The notes under the pieces are model-generated. The model was not told where the DNA came from. It saw only the letters and a list, made by a program, of their open reading frames with translations, and searched no databases. The position numbers and the translations under genes were made by a program. A DNA stretch of 64,000 bases, taken from Anaeramoeba flamelloides (Eukaryota; Metamonada; Anaeramoebidae). Location of the stretch: assembly GCA_027625915.1 (NCBI GenBank), contig JANTQA010000032.1:13594001-13658000 (forward strand), in the 5' to 3' direction. Of this stretch, positions 1 to 11,215 are shown one piece after another (positions within the stretch are counted from its first letter, which is position 1; each line of letters starts with the position of its first letter).

Positions 1-320
1 AGTAGAGAAGTTTGATCTTTTTTTTGGAGTAAAATTTGCTCTTCCAGTTGACACCGATCTATTTTGATAATAATTTTGTCTTTTTAATCTTCCAGATCGG
101 CTTTTTTTATTGGTAACTTTTTTATTTTGATCTTCTTCTTCCTTGATAAATTGAAGATGAATATATTTTAATGTACAGAAATATATATATATATATGTTA
201 AAATTTAAGATAGAAAATTAATAAGGATAAATAATGGATGTTTATGGATGCGTTTGCTTTAAATAAATCAATGAAAAAATATCAAAAAAATAAAAAAAAT
301 GCAAACAAAAAAAAAAAAAT
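1..320. other. 3' flank of the TOG gene, no gene seen
   Basis: AT-rich sequence downstream of the minus-strand TOG-repeat gene. It holds a short TA tract near 182-196 and A runs near 286-320. I see no coding signal on either strand. Confidence 0.6.
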
Positions 321-3300
321 TCAAACAAATTGAGTAGCAATATCTTCATTCATAATATTTTTTTTTGTTGTTGAGTCTTGTTTTAAAATTAATAATTTTC
401 CTGCTTGTGGGAAATGATAATGATATGACCAAATAGCTCTCCTAGCCTCTTTTCTAGCTTCAGAACTTTTGTCCTTAAGAAAAAACTGAATAATTTTTTC
501 AATTGTTTTTTTTTTTTGAATAAAGCACGATGTTGGATATCTGTCCAACATTATTCCCATATATTCAGAGCATTTCCCACGTAATAATTGATTTTTGTGT
601 GTTAAATAATTTTCGATTACCTGAATCAAATCTGGTATTTGCTTTATTAAAATAATTTCTTTCATACAATTATCACCTAATTCAATAATTACATGATTAG
701 AATTTGCAATTAAATTTATAATATCCGAAATAAATTTATTAAAAAACGGTATAAATTCGTCTGACATTTCATGGGCTAAATGTACAAGCAAATTACAAAT
801 TACTTTAATAATTGAAGATCGGAGATCTCGTAGTTGTTCAACAAATAATGAATAAAACCTTTGTAAATGATCATTGAATGTATCATATGTTGTTGCTTTA
901 CCATTTAAAATTGCTTGGAATTTTGTCAGCGCTTTAGCCCGTGGTTCCCATTGCTCTCCTTTATTTTTATCAAGAACATCATAAATTTTGTTAATTAATG
1001 TTTCTAAATGATCTTTATCATATACCTATTTTAATTTTTAAAAAATTTGTAAATTATTAATTTTTTTGGAAAATATGAAAAAAAAAAAAAAGGATAAGTT
1101 GAGGAATATTCTTATAATAGCCTTTTATAAAATGGTTTTAGTTAATTGGAATTTTAAAAGTTTTGTGTTATTAGAGCTCATAATCAAATGTCAAAAGAGA
1201 AAAAAAAAAAAAATAGATTTAAAATTAAAAATATTTTAAATCTTAGAAGTGTGATTTTCAAAAGAAACTGATAGAATTCAAAAGGTTTTAATAGGATTTA
1301 AATGAAATTATTATTATTATTGTTGTTGTTTTTTAAATGAAATTAAAAGAATAACAGAAATTATCAACAAAATTTAAAAAAATTTAATTAACTTTTTTCT
1401 TTTAATATTTTTTATTCAAGTTTTTTTTTCAAAATGAAATTTGATAAATTGAAGATCAAATATTTAATATTAAATTTAATGGTGCATACATTTTTAAATC
1501 TTTTATTGAATTTAGTTTCTTTTTTTTTTTTTAATATATAAAAAAAAAAATTTGTTTTAAATGTGAAATAAAAAAATAAAATCCTTATTTTTTTAGATTT
1601 TGTTATCTTTATTATTTATTTTCATTCTTAATAAGTAATTCTAATATAAATAAAATTCCTAAATTAATATTTTGTAATTTTGATCACTAAAATTTTAAAG
1701 TAAACAAATTGTTAAATATATCAGTTCATTTTCTTATTTTAATAAAGAACAAAAGAAAACTAAAGAAATAAGCGAAATTGGAAATACTAATCTTATTTTA
1801 TATTAAATAAAATCGGAATTAATTATTTTCTGTTTAATTTAGAAAATATTATTATTATTATTATTTGAATTGTAATTTTCTTTATTATTTTAGTTTTTTG
1901 ATTTCTTTTTGTTTTATTAGAATCCTTGGGTTTTGTTGATTTTACTAAGACTTTAAATCATAAATTCTTTTTTATTTTCACATAATACCATCATTCCTTC
2001 TAAAAAAATTAATTGAAATTATCATTTTATGTTTTTTGAAATTAGTTAATTGTTACATATGATACTTTTTCAAAATCAAAATTTTTGAATAAATTTGAAT
2101 ACTTTATAATTTAAAAAAATATTTTCAAAAGAATCAAGTAAAGGGGTATAGTTGTTTTAAAAAAGTGAAGGAAATAAGTTTTAAAAAGTTTTTCTAAAAT
2201 TTTTTAAGTTTCGACTATTTAGTGAATGTATAGCTCCTTTTGAAAACTGTTTGTTCCCGCTTTTTTGAACCTAAAGAACTTTATCAAGATTAATAATGAA
2301 AAAAAAAAATTGGTCAAAGTAATATTTTTTGAATCTTTGAAATGTGAAAACATTTGAAAGATAAAAACTTTGCAAATCCGTTTTTAAAAAAAGAGTGAAA
2401 ACAAATTTTTTCATAAAGGATCCAATAAAATAGTTGATACATTTCAATAGAACTATTTTCAGATCGGTTTTAAAAACTTTTTTATCACAGTATTTTTTTT
2501 AAAACAGCTATAATTGTTTAAAGTTTTTTACATTTAACTATTGAGATTTTATAAAAAGCACTCGTTTATAAATTTAGAAATTAATAATTTGATTTCTTCT
2601 CTTAGTGTTCTGTAAAAAAAAATGAGGAAATTGAAAATTAGGATTAATTTGTGTGAAATTTGAAAATTTCAAAAACAGATGTTTCTATTTTTTGTCAAAA
2701 AAAAATATACAATAAAATAAAAAAGTAGGAAATGTTATTTGAAAATACATACCTCAACAGCAGGAATTTTTTGATGAAGTTTACTCCAACCCTGGATAGA
2801 GACTTTTTTTGTATTCAAATAGATATGGTTGTTGTTATTAGTCTTTTTTGTTGGTGTTTGTTTTGATCTTGTTTTTGTTTTTGTTTTTGTTTTTGCTTTT
2901 GTTTTTGTTTTAGTTTTAGTTTTAGAAAAGCTAAGAACTTTTTGGCTATTATTTTGAGACTTTGGGTTAAGAGACTTTTTCTTTCCTAATGCCTTTAATG
3001 TTTTTAAATCGATTGTTTCCATTTTACCTTTTGTTAGTTTGATCCAATTTGTTTGTGAAATCACAGTTGTTTCAGAAAATTTTTCCTGACACATTAAAAA
3101 ATGTGGTTTGTCCAACATAATTTTAAGTTTATTAGATAAAGGGGTTCCAGCAAATCTTTGAAATTTTTCATACGAATGATTTTGGTTTAAAATTGAAGAG
3201 AAAAAAAAAAAAAAGGAATTTATGATAAAATTTTTAAAAAAAAAAAAGAAGAGGTTTTAATTAGTAAAATCAAACATTTTCCAAAAAAAAAAAAAAAAAA

Positions 3301-4155
3301 AAGGAGAAGAGGAAAGAAAGAAAAGTAAATATTTTGAACAAACAAAACAACGAGGAAAAAATGATAAGGTTGTTTTTTAATTTTAAAATAGTTTGAGTAT
3401 TGGAATTTTTTGGGTCTTGTAGTCAAAAAAAAAAAAAAAAAATTATTTCAATTTTTTGTTTCTTTGAGTAAGGATTAAAAAGGGTTTCAAAATTTTCGAA
3501 TTAAAGTCAAAACACTAAACCACTCATCTTCTGAAAATTGAAAAGTTGTTTGATGTGTACAGTAAAAGAAAAAAGAAATGAAAAAAAAAAAAAAAAATAA
3601 GAGGCAAAAACAAAGAAAGATTGAAAAAAATTTACGAATAAATGAGTGCTAGTGAATTTAAAACTTCTTTTTGTACTGAAGGATTATTGTCATAAATTAG
3701 AATAGCCAATTTTGGAAGAAGAGAAAGGATGGGGAAATCGTTCATGTTATATTCAAGAGAAGGTGTAAAACATTTCAAAATGCCAATCCTGACGGTTGGG
3801 TTTGTGGAATAAAAATAACGAGAACACATCTGAAGAGAGATTTGCGTGCCATAGTACCCGATGGTTCTTTGAATAGTTCTTGTCACGATGATCCTTATTT
3901 CTTCTTTGGGGTGATCAAAATAGGGCATCAGCCCAATAGCTATTGTTTTCCATAGCTGTAAGATCCTTTTATATTCATTGTCCAACAATGTTTGGATCCC
4001 GGTTAGGATTGGAACCAAGATTGTTGGATCGTTCATTCCTTTCATAAGCAGTTGGTAGGTCGATTTCACAAGAAACAACAATTCTTGGTTTTGGAATTTT
4101 GTGTTTTGGATTGCTGATTTGTAATGAAGTGCTCCTTCTTGTTGTGAAGACAAGT
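321..4155 (-). CDS. CLASP-family TOG-repeat microtubule-binding protein (5' end not found)
   Basis: Likely binds tubulin and stabilises microtubule plus ends. Three exons join in frame: 4155-3636, 3155-2753 and 1025-321. Donors are GTAAAT and GTATGT; acceptors are CAG, AAG and TAG. Exon 1 encodes helical HEAT/TOG repeats. Exon 2 ends in a basic linker with an alternating Lys-Thr tract written by a TTTTTGT-type microsatellite (about 2865-2930). Exon 3 matches the CLASP N-terminal/MAST domain: it contains EQLRDLRSSIIK, LAHEMSDEF and SSEARKEARRAIWSYHYHFP, close to the animal and plant CLASP signature. The joined frame is about 543 codons. Exon 1 has no in-frame ATG before an upstream stop, and it begins after a good AACAG acceptor, so at least one 5' exon is missing from this model. 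The 1.73-kb second intron carries only AT-rich DNA. Family assignment is firm; the 5' structure is not. Confidence 0.8.
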
Positions 4156-5882
4156 CTGTTGTAATTATTATTGGACGCGGTTTTCAAAGTGTAATTTTAG
4201 GTTGAGCATAGAATTTTTAAAAAGTAGAAAAAGAAAAGGAAAGGCACTTTATTATTTTGTTGTTCTTAAATTTTTGAAAAGAATCTGTTTTTGTTTTTTT
4301 TTTTAAAAAAAAAAAAAAGGTGGGGGTAAGGCTCATACTGTCTGAAAAAAGAAGTTGAAAAATATTTTTTAAAGACATTATAAAATTACAAACAAAGAAA
4401 TAAATACAAGAAGGGAAAAATTTAAAAAATGAAAAATATTTTTTTTTTTTTACAATCCAAAAAATCTCACATTACAAAGTTGGGCTTTTTCAATTCTTGA
4501 AGACATTTTGAAACACTTTATAAGGTGGAAAAGAGCTGTAAAAGTGAGATTTTTTAAAGCACACTTCAAAAATCAAATAAAAATTGTGTAAACTTTTTGA
4601 ATTAAGAATAAGTTTTTTTTAACAAATTTTTCCAAATTTTGTCTGGTGATTAAACAATCAAAATCGAATAACTTTTGTTTACAATCTTTTGTCAAAAAAA
4701 AGTTTTTCAAACTTACAATTTAATAACACTTTGAAGCTTTTGTCTTTTCTAAAAAACGATTTCAGGTTTTTTAAATTTTAAGGGAAATTGTCCTCTCATT
4801 GAAAATTGTAATTGTAACCTCATTACTCGAATATGAAATATAGATGTGATAAAATTTCATCTAATATTGATTTGTTAATTGTGAAATTATTTTCTGTTTT
4901 CTTGAATTCTTATTACAACAATAAACAAATACCAAAAAGTAGAAAATAATAATAAAAAAAAGTAAATAATAATATGTTCCTTGGAAAGCTTGATTTGAAA
5001 AAGAAAAAAAGATAAATCAAATGGTAGTAAAAATCCACCATTCTTATAATTCAAGTCCGTGTGTTGTTGTGAAAATATATCTAAAATCAAAAAAAAGTTT
5101 AAATCTTTACGAATGAATTTTGGAAAGTTAAAATTTTATCTACAAACAAACAAACTTTTTTCAACATACTTTATCAAAATTAAGAATCAAGTCTAAATTG
5201 TCTTGTTAATAAAGGTTGAAAGAGTTCCAACAGTACTTTCTTGGGAGGGGGGGTATATTTAAAGATTTATTCTTAGCAGATATTGTTAACCTTTTGCTAT
5301 ATTTTTCAAATGAAAATTTTTGTCAAGAATGGATTTTTATCAATTAAATTGAGCCATTGATTTACACAAATAGTTCTTCAATATTTTAATAAATGGAAAA
5401 CCCCAAAATTTAAATAAAAATTTTCTTGATATATTAATTTGATCTACAAAAATTTTTTTTCGTTAATAATTAGATAATTAATTAAATAAATATAAAATCA
5501 ATCTTAAATTGTATAAGATCGAATCCGTTTATTTCCCTTTTTTTAGTATATTCTTCCGTAGTTGTTTATTTTTTTTGATTTTTTTCTATTCTTATTATTT
5601 TCTTTCACCACTTACCTTTTAATCTTCTTATTTTTTCTTTTTGTTCTTATTGATTCCTACCTGTTGATTATAAAATTGAAAATTTATTTAAGAATCTTTT
5701 TTTTATTTCTTTTTCTTTTTTTATTTATTTTATTTTATTTTACTGTTTGTTGTAGTTGAACAAAAATCATAACAAATAAACTGGATTTTACAATACAAAT
5801 TAATTTTTGCTTCTAATAACTCTTTTGGGTTAATACCGTGTATGTGTTTTAAAAAATCTTTACTAGATAAAGGAATTGATTC

Positions 5883-5884
<2 letters not shown>

Positions 5885-5927
<43 letters not shown>
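5885..5927. repeat. (TA)n microsatellite
   Basis: About 21 uninterrupted TA units in intergenic DNA. Confidence 0.9.
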
Positions 5928-5928
<1 letters not shown>

Positions 5929-6489
5929 AACTTTTAATTGTATCCAGAGGTAATAAAATAAAATCCATAACTTAGAATATATATTTAATTTTTTAGGTTC
6001 AGAAAATTTTGAAAAAAAATCTTGGTAAATAAATAATTTTTCACTCTAAATCAAGTTATATATTTAAAAAATAATTTTGATCTATGAGTGATTATTAAAA
6101 CAGAGTATTTATTTTATATCTAAATTTGAAAAATTAAAAATTATAAAAATTTTAAAAAAAAAAATAAAAATATTACCTTATTATATACAGTTTGAGGGTC
6201 ATAAGAATTAAATTAAAAGATCATTGCTAAAAAAACTGCTAAATTTAATAAAAAATAAAAATTTCAAATTTAATTTATATTTTTATTTAAATTATACCAA
6301 TTTATTATCAAAAAAAAAAAAAAGCATTACTATTATAAATAAATTAATTAATTGCTAAAAAGTTTCTATAGAATATTAAAAAAAATGAAACTACCCAAAT
6401 TACACTAAATTTTAAGAATGTTGAAAATTTCTTTAGCTAAAATATTTTTTTTTGAAGAAACCTTGACAATTTTTAATTATAGTCGTTTC

Positions 6490-6660
6490 TACCTTTAAGG
6501 TATAAACTAAAACGAAATTTAAGGCATGAAAAAAATTCTCATATTACGGTACAAAATTCAAATTCAAGTAAAATAATTTGTGTAAATAAAAAATTACAAA
6601 AAAATGTGCCTTTAATACAGGGTTTTTTTGTCTGAAATTCCTTGAAAGTTTGTGTCTTAA
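6490..6660. repeat. dispersed repeat, copy 1 (partner at 33.9-34.1 kb, inverted)
   Basis: The segment around GGTACAAAATTCAAATT, TAATTTGTGTAAA and AAAAATGTG recurs in reverse complement at about 33930-34110, with the same order of blocks and scattered substitutions. The element class is unknown. Confidence 0.55.
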
Positions 6661-7555
6661 GAGTTAACTGACTGTATATAATTTTCTCTAAAATATAATT
6701 ATTATTATTATTTCTCTATCATAGAAGAGTTTCAAAATAATAACTAGAAGAATTTTTATTTCTAAGACGATTCAATTATTTAGGGGTTAATAAGGATAAA
6801 TATGATTTACGGTGAGCATTTTCAAAAATTAATTGATAAAATAAAACAGATAATATCATTCCAAAAAATATCATTTAATTGTAATCATCAAATTGGGTAG
6901 TTTTCTAGCAATTTTTTTTTTTTTTTGATATTAAAGTTTTTCTACTTTTGTGTGTGTGTGTATGTGGTACATTTTAAGGATGTATTCTTCTTAAATTTTG
7001 AAGATAAAGAGTAATATTACACCTCAATCCAAAAAAAAAATTAACACACCCAACATTAAAAACAGAGAAAAAAAAATCACTATTACTCTATCTTGAAAAA
7101 ATTAATTGTAAAACACATTTAAGTTACCCCTTATTAATTGTATATATAACAATTTTTATCCAAATAAAATCCAAAAATTAAAGCAAAAAATAAAAATCCC
7201 AATCTTCAAAATGAAAAAATAAGCACTACAAAAAAATTGTATTACAAAATTAATTTAAATTTCACTAACAATTATTGATCAATCAAAGATGATAAGACCC
7301 AACCAACTAATTGTATGTGATTCTTTTATTTATCCAAACTCAACACGTTGCTAACTTTATTTCAATCATTGGAAAAAATGCCTGGATCTAACGAAACAAA
7401 TTATATAACTGTAAAAAAATAAATGAAAACAAAACAAAAAATGAAATAGTTTATATAATTGGGAATTATTTCCCAATTAGAAAGAAAGTTCAGTATTGTT
7501 ATTCTTTTCAACTCTTTTAACTGTGTCCAAATTTTTGGAATTTCGTTTACATTAT

Positions 7556-7944
7556 CAGTTACACAAGAGTAAATATGGAATGTTGTAAAAAATAGAGTTT
7601 TTCAAATTTTTCGGATAAATAAAGAGTTTCATGGATTTATCCAAATTTTGGTAATAATAAACGAAACACCCGTTTTGATTTTTAAGTTTAAATTGATTTT
7701 CAATATAAAATCGTTTGGTGAACACTAAAACTTTGTTTGAAAAATGATTTTTTTTTTAAATTGAAAGATTGGTGTTCACCGAACGATTTTTTGATTAAAA
7801 TTATTATTAGTCTATTAAGATAATCAGATATTATATTTACTATTCCCAAAATTTGGATAAATGCATGAAACTCTTTATTTATCCGAAAAATTTGAAAAAC
7901 TCTATTTTTTTACAACATTCCATATTTACTCTTGTGTACTACTG
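7556..7944. mobile_element. MITE with about 75-bp terminal inverted repeats, CAGT ends
   Basis: The left end starts CAGTTACACAAGAGTAAAT and the right end reads ATTTACTCTTGTGTACTACTG outward. The arms match for about 75 bp (through AATGTTGTAAAAAATAGAG and GGATAAATAAAGAGTTTCAT) around a roughly 230-bp core. The core carries a second, inner inverted pair around TGGTGAACAC/GTGTTCACCGAACG. CAGT ends next to TA are typical of Tc1/mariner-type elements. There is no coding capacity, so it is non-autonomous. Confidence 0.8.
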
Positions 7945-8178
7945 TATCATTAAAATTAAAATTAAAATAAAAATATTTCAATTCTTTCAAATGCACAATA
8001 AGAATTAACAAATTAAAAAAAAAAAAAAAATTAAAAAAGAATTTATTTAGAGATCATCTGAAAAAATTAAGTACTTTTGATCTAATTTTAATCAAAACTC
8101 AAATATTAAAATTTGATTTTCTTTTTGAAGGAAAGATAAGAAAAAAAAAAAAAAAATGGCAAAGCAATTTTATTTGTT

Positions 8179-9774
8179 TTACATTTGGTGAGCCCAAACG
8201 ATCCAGTCGAAATCAAAGGTATCTGGTTGGCCTTTATGGGGAACGCCGTCACAACATTTAGGAGCATTACTCCAAGAGAAAACAGGTTGCTGGTCGTGAG
8301 TGGGACCCATTTGAGCATTTATTTGAGATTTTTTCAAATCGGCATATCCGCCAATTTTGGCATCTAGCCCACCGAAGCAGCTGCTGAGAAGGAAAGGGTT
8401 TGGCTGAGTTTTGTTTGGATCAATTAAATCCTTTCTTGAGCTGATTGCGTTACCTGGGCTGCCATTACTTAGTGGGTCGTGTTCCCAATTGTTGTATCTC
8501 ATCATCGCCTTCATGTGTTCCATGTTTTTGATCGATGATTGGTTTCTTCGAAAGATTTGTGCGCGTGGGTGTAGTTCAAAATCAAACCAGCTACCATATT
8601 TCTTCACTGCGCCGTCATAGCCAGAATAGTTAAAGATTTCTGCAAATCTGGGGATATTGTATGTCGGGATATATTTGTCTTGCAACAGGGTTGAGGTTAT
8701 ATCGTCACATAAGATTTTTCCTGGCATTTGCTCGCAGCACCACACAATGTCGGATTTGCTGGACTCCTCCCATTTCAAATAGTCGACAACCAACCAATCG
8801 TTGTTGTAAGTTCCAGAGTTGTATTGCGAATAGCAGTCGGCCCAGTCCTTGCCATTCTTGGCATTCCTATTGCAAACCATGGTCCGATAGGTGGACAAGA
8901 GCGATTCAGAGGTGACGTATTTGTAAATGTCTGTGTTAAACACGATCATCGTTGTCTCAATGATGATCCTTGACTTGTCGACTTGGTAGTAATCGTCCTG
9001 TGAAACAATGACGCCGCCGTACCCAGAAAAGACGATGTCTGCAGATGGGATGTCGTTGAAGTGGAATTCGTAATATTTCAATTGTCGAAGCATGGAATAC
9101 CATCGTTCCCATGTGACCTGCGATGTGTAAATGTCGCTTCCGTCTTCAGCCAACTTGATCAGGCCTGAGCAGTGATCGAGATAGCCTAATTTGGACTTGG
9201 GATCGTGGCCCGGGAGTTGTAAATGCGAAAGGATGTCGTCGGTGTCTCCCATGACATTTAAAATGTAGATGTTCTGTAAGGTGAGCCCGCTGTCGCCCTT
9301 CCAATTGACACCATCCGCAATTCCTTCAATTTGCTTTAACGTCGCATCGAGCGACTTCCAAAGCTGGTCGTCGGGGTTTGCTGCCGTTTGGGTCTTCATC
9401 CACTTAATGTTTTCCTCGATGAAGTCGATGAGATCTTGTGGGATGCCCTTTGGGAACGTGTATTCCAGCCAATTTGCCCAGACCTGAACAACCCTGTCCC
9501 TTGTCAAGATCCCCTCCAGCAAGCCAATTCCGTACGCCTTGACGGAATCGCTATAGACGATAGAGGTACTCGTCCTGAGACTTACCTTCTCCCACCCGTC
9601 TTGTTCAACTTCGTCCGATTCCATTCCAGTTGCTACACCGCGGACATCAAGTGTGGCAGCATAGCTGTACTCCTGTGTTTGTTTGTCATAATACACTGTA
9701 CCATATTTCTTTGCACACAAGCTGGGCAATAAAAAGAGAAAACAAATTAAAAAAAGAGATAGTGCTTTATTCAT
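8179..9774 (-). CDS. phospholipase B-like secreted/lysosomal hydrolase
   Basis: A single exon of 531 codons, from ATG at 9774 to TAA at 8179-8181. Residues 1-20 are a clear signal peptide (MNKALSLFLICFLFLLPSLC). The rest matches the phospholipase B-like (PLBD) N-terminal-nucleophile hydrolase family, whose members act in lysosomes or phagosomes or are secreted. Cys202 in DHCSGLIKL is the expected autoprocessing nucleophile. Other family landmarks are GVNWKG, FSGYGGVIVSQDDYY, KYGSWFDFELHPRAQIFRRN, MMRYNNWEHDPLSNGSPGNAISSRKDL and the C-terminal FSWSNAPKCCDGVPHKGQPDTFDFDWIVW. The length is normal for the family. It is strongly GC-enriched, with many GC-ending codons, compared with every neighbour, and it has no intron. 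That fits either translational selection on a highly expressed digestive enzyme or relatively recent acquisition; the sequence alone does not decide. Confidence 0.95.
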   Translation of the reverse strand: MNKALSLFLICFLFLLPSLCAKKYGTVYYDKQTQEYSYAATLDVRGVATGMESDEVEQDGWEKVSLRTSTSIVYSDSVKAYGIGLLEGILTRDRVVQVWANWLEYTFPKGIPQDLIDFIEENIKWMKTQTAANPDDQLWKSLDATLKQIEGIADGVNWKGDSGLTLQNIYILNVMGDTDDILSHLQLPGHDPKSKLGYLDHCSGLIKLAEDGSDIYTSQVTWERWYSMLRQLKYYEFHFNDIPSADIVFSGYGGVIVSQDDYYQVDKSRIIIETTMIVFNTDIYKYVTSESLLSTYRTMVCNRNAKNGKDWADCYSQYNSGTYNNDWLVVDYLKWEESSKSDIVWCCEQMPGKILCDDITSTLLQDKYIPTYNIPRFAEIFNYSGYDGAVKKYGSWFDFELHPRAQIFRRNQSSIKNMEHMKAMMRYNNWEHDPLSNGSPGNAISSRKDLIDPNKTQPNPFLLSSCFGGLDAKIGGYADLKKSQINAQMGPTHDQQPVFSWSNAPKCCDGVPHKGQPDTFDFDWIVWAHQM

Positions 9775-10688
9775 CCTAGCTTTTTCTTTTGTTTGAAAAC
9801 AAGTTGAAAAATAAAAATGAAAAAAATAAAAAATATGGATAATTCGAAGGAATTAGAGCAATTTTGTCTTTGGTGTTTTTTAAAATGAAAATGTGAAAAT
9901 TATGGCGAACAAGTCAAACTTCTAAAATTAAAAAAATTTTTTTTATCAATTAAAACGACACGGGTATTTGCTTTAAAACAAGGAAATAATTTAACACTTC
10001 ATTTTTCTTTTTTTCTTTTGCAATTAGTTTTTCTAAAGAAGAGTTGCAAGTGGCAGATCTATTTGAGTAAGGAAGAGGAAAATGAAAGACAAGTTAAAAT
10101 TTTCTCGCTTTTTTTTTTTATAACCTGTTTGTTGTTGACTCTCAATATTCCTAAATGAGAGAAATTAATAGTTGTGTAAATAAAGTGTCTGGAAAGTTTT
10201 CAAAATCAATGGGCAAAAAAATTTAAGGAACAAATGTAAATTACTGGTGTTTGGTGAATAGTCTTTAATTGTACTTTCCTTTTGAGAAAAAATCAGAGAA
10301 TTAGCCAAAAATTGCACTAAAATCCATACATCCAAATTTTTTCAATTATTTTTTCTTTTTTACTTGGAATTTTGACACCACAACATTACCCCCTATTTGT
10401 TTGGTGAGTTTACAAAATGAACACAAAGCTGGAAAGGGAATTGTGATCATATAAGGGAGTAAGAACAGTGGCGTAAATAAACCCATGTTTTCAACAGTTT
10501 ACCCAATAACAAAGATTTAACTCGTATTTTTTTTCAGACTTGGGTATTGTTAGTTCGGAATTCCATATATATTCTTGGTTCAGATTCAAATTGATTTTAG
10601 AGATTAGTTCTTTGATTAAATAAAAGGATTAAAAATTAATTAAAAACTTTTGTATAAAAAATTACATCATATTAATAAAACAGGTAAC

Positions 10689-11215
10689 TTAAGGACTACT
10701 TTTTTAGGTGAAAACAGTGAAATAATGTCCAAAATCACCCTTGGATAAGTTATGTAATCCAAGTAATATTTGTCCAACGAGAATTTCTTTGAGAAAAAAT
10801 CTGAAATTTTCACAATTTCAACAATTTTCACAATTTTTACCTTGTTAGATCATACTAAATTTTGATTTTAATATTTTAGAATTTCCATTTCAACTTTCGG
10901 AACTCACACTATTTTCAAGAGCTGTTCTACATCTTTTTTAAATTTACTTTTACAAGTTTGAAATGTTCAAAAATTTGAAATGCACTTGAAAAACCCCAAA
11001 AGCCATTTTTTGCAATTATTATTTTTGTTATTTTCAATTTTCCTTTTCATTGAATAACAAAGAAAAATAGTCTTCGTGAAAAGGTAAAGATGTGCAAAAA
11101 TGTTTTTTTTTTTTTTTTTGTCCAATTTCTTCCGTGTGAAAATTTTTTTTGAGAAGCGAAAGTGAAATAACACAATTAATCAACCCCCCCCCCAGGGTGG
11201 GAACGTAGTCCTTAA
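10689..11215. mobile_element. TTAA-flanked MITE, family 1, copy 1
   Basis: Begins TTAAGGACTAC and ends GTAGTCCTTAA, giving short terminal inverted repeats with TTAA at both outer edges, as expected for piggyBac-type insertion. The 527-bp body is homologous over its whole length, in the same orientation, to 36762-37282. Shared blocks include GTGAAAACAGTGAAATAATG, GTTATGTAATCCAAGTAATA and TGAAAAACCCCAAAAGCC. No transposase frame is present. Confidence 0.85.

Larger units (their letters stand above)
4188..8178. other. intergenic region between two minus-strand genes
   Basis: About 4 kb that should contain the missing 5' exon or exons and promoter of the TOG-repeat gene, although none could be recognised. 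It holds a (TA)n tract at about 5885-5927, one copy of a dispersed repeat at about 6490-6660, and an inverted-repeat element at 7556-7944. Open frames here are short and made of Phe/Leu/Lys homopolymer translations. Confidence 0.55.

Noticed and set aside
4887-5090. Possible upstream exon of the TOG-repeat gene (SQQHTDLNYKNGGFLLPF)
   Set aside because: There is a plausible acceptor but no donor in frame, and the rest is hydrophobic filler unlike TOG repeats.
6390-6905. Element bounded by ACTACCCAA and its reverse complement
   Set aside because: The inverted match is only about 13 bp in low-complexity AT-rich DNA, with no target duplication and no second copy.
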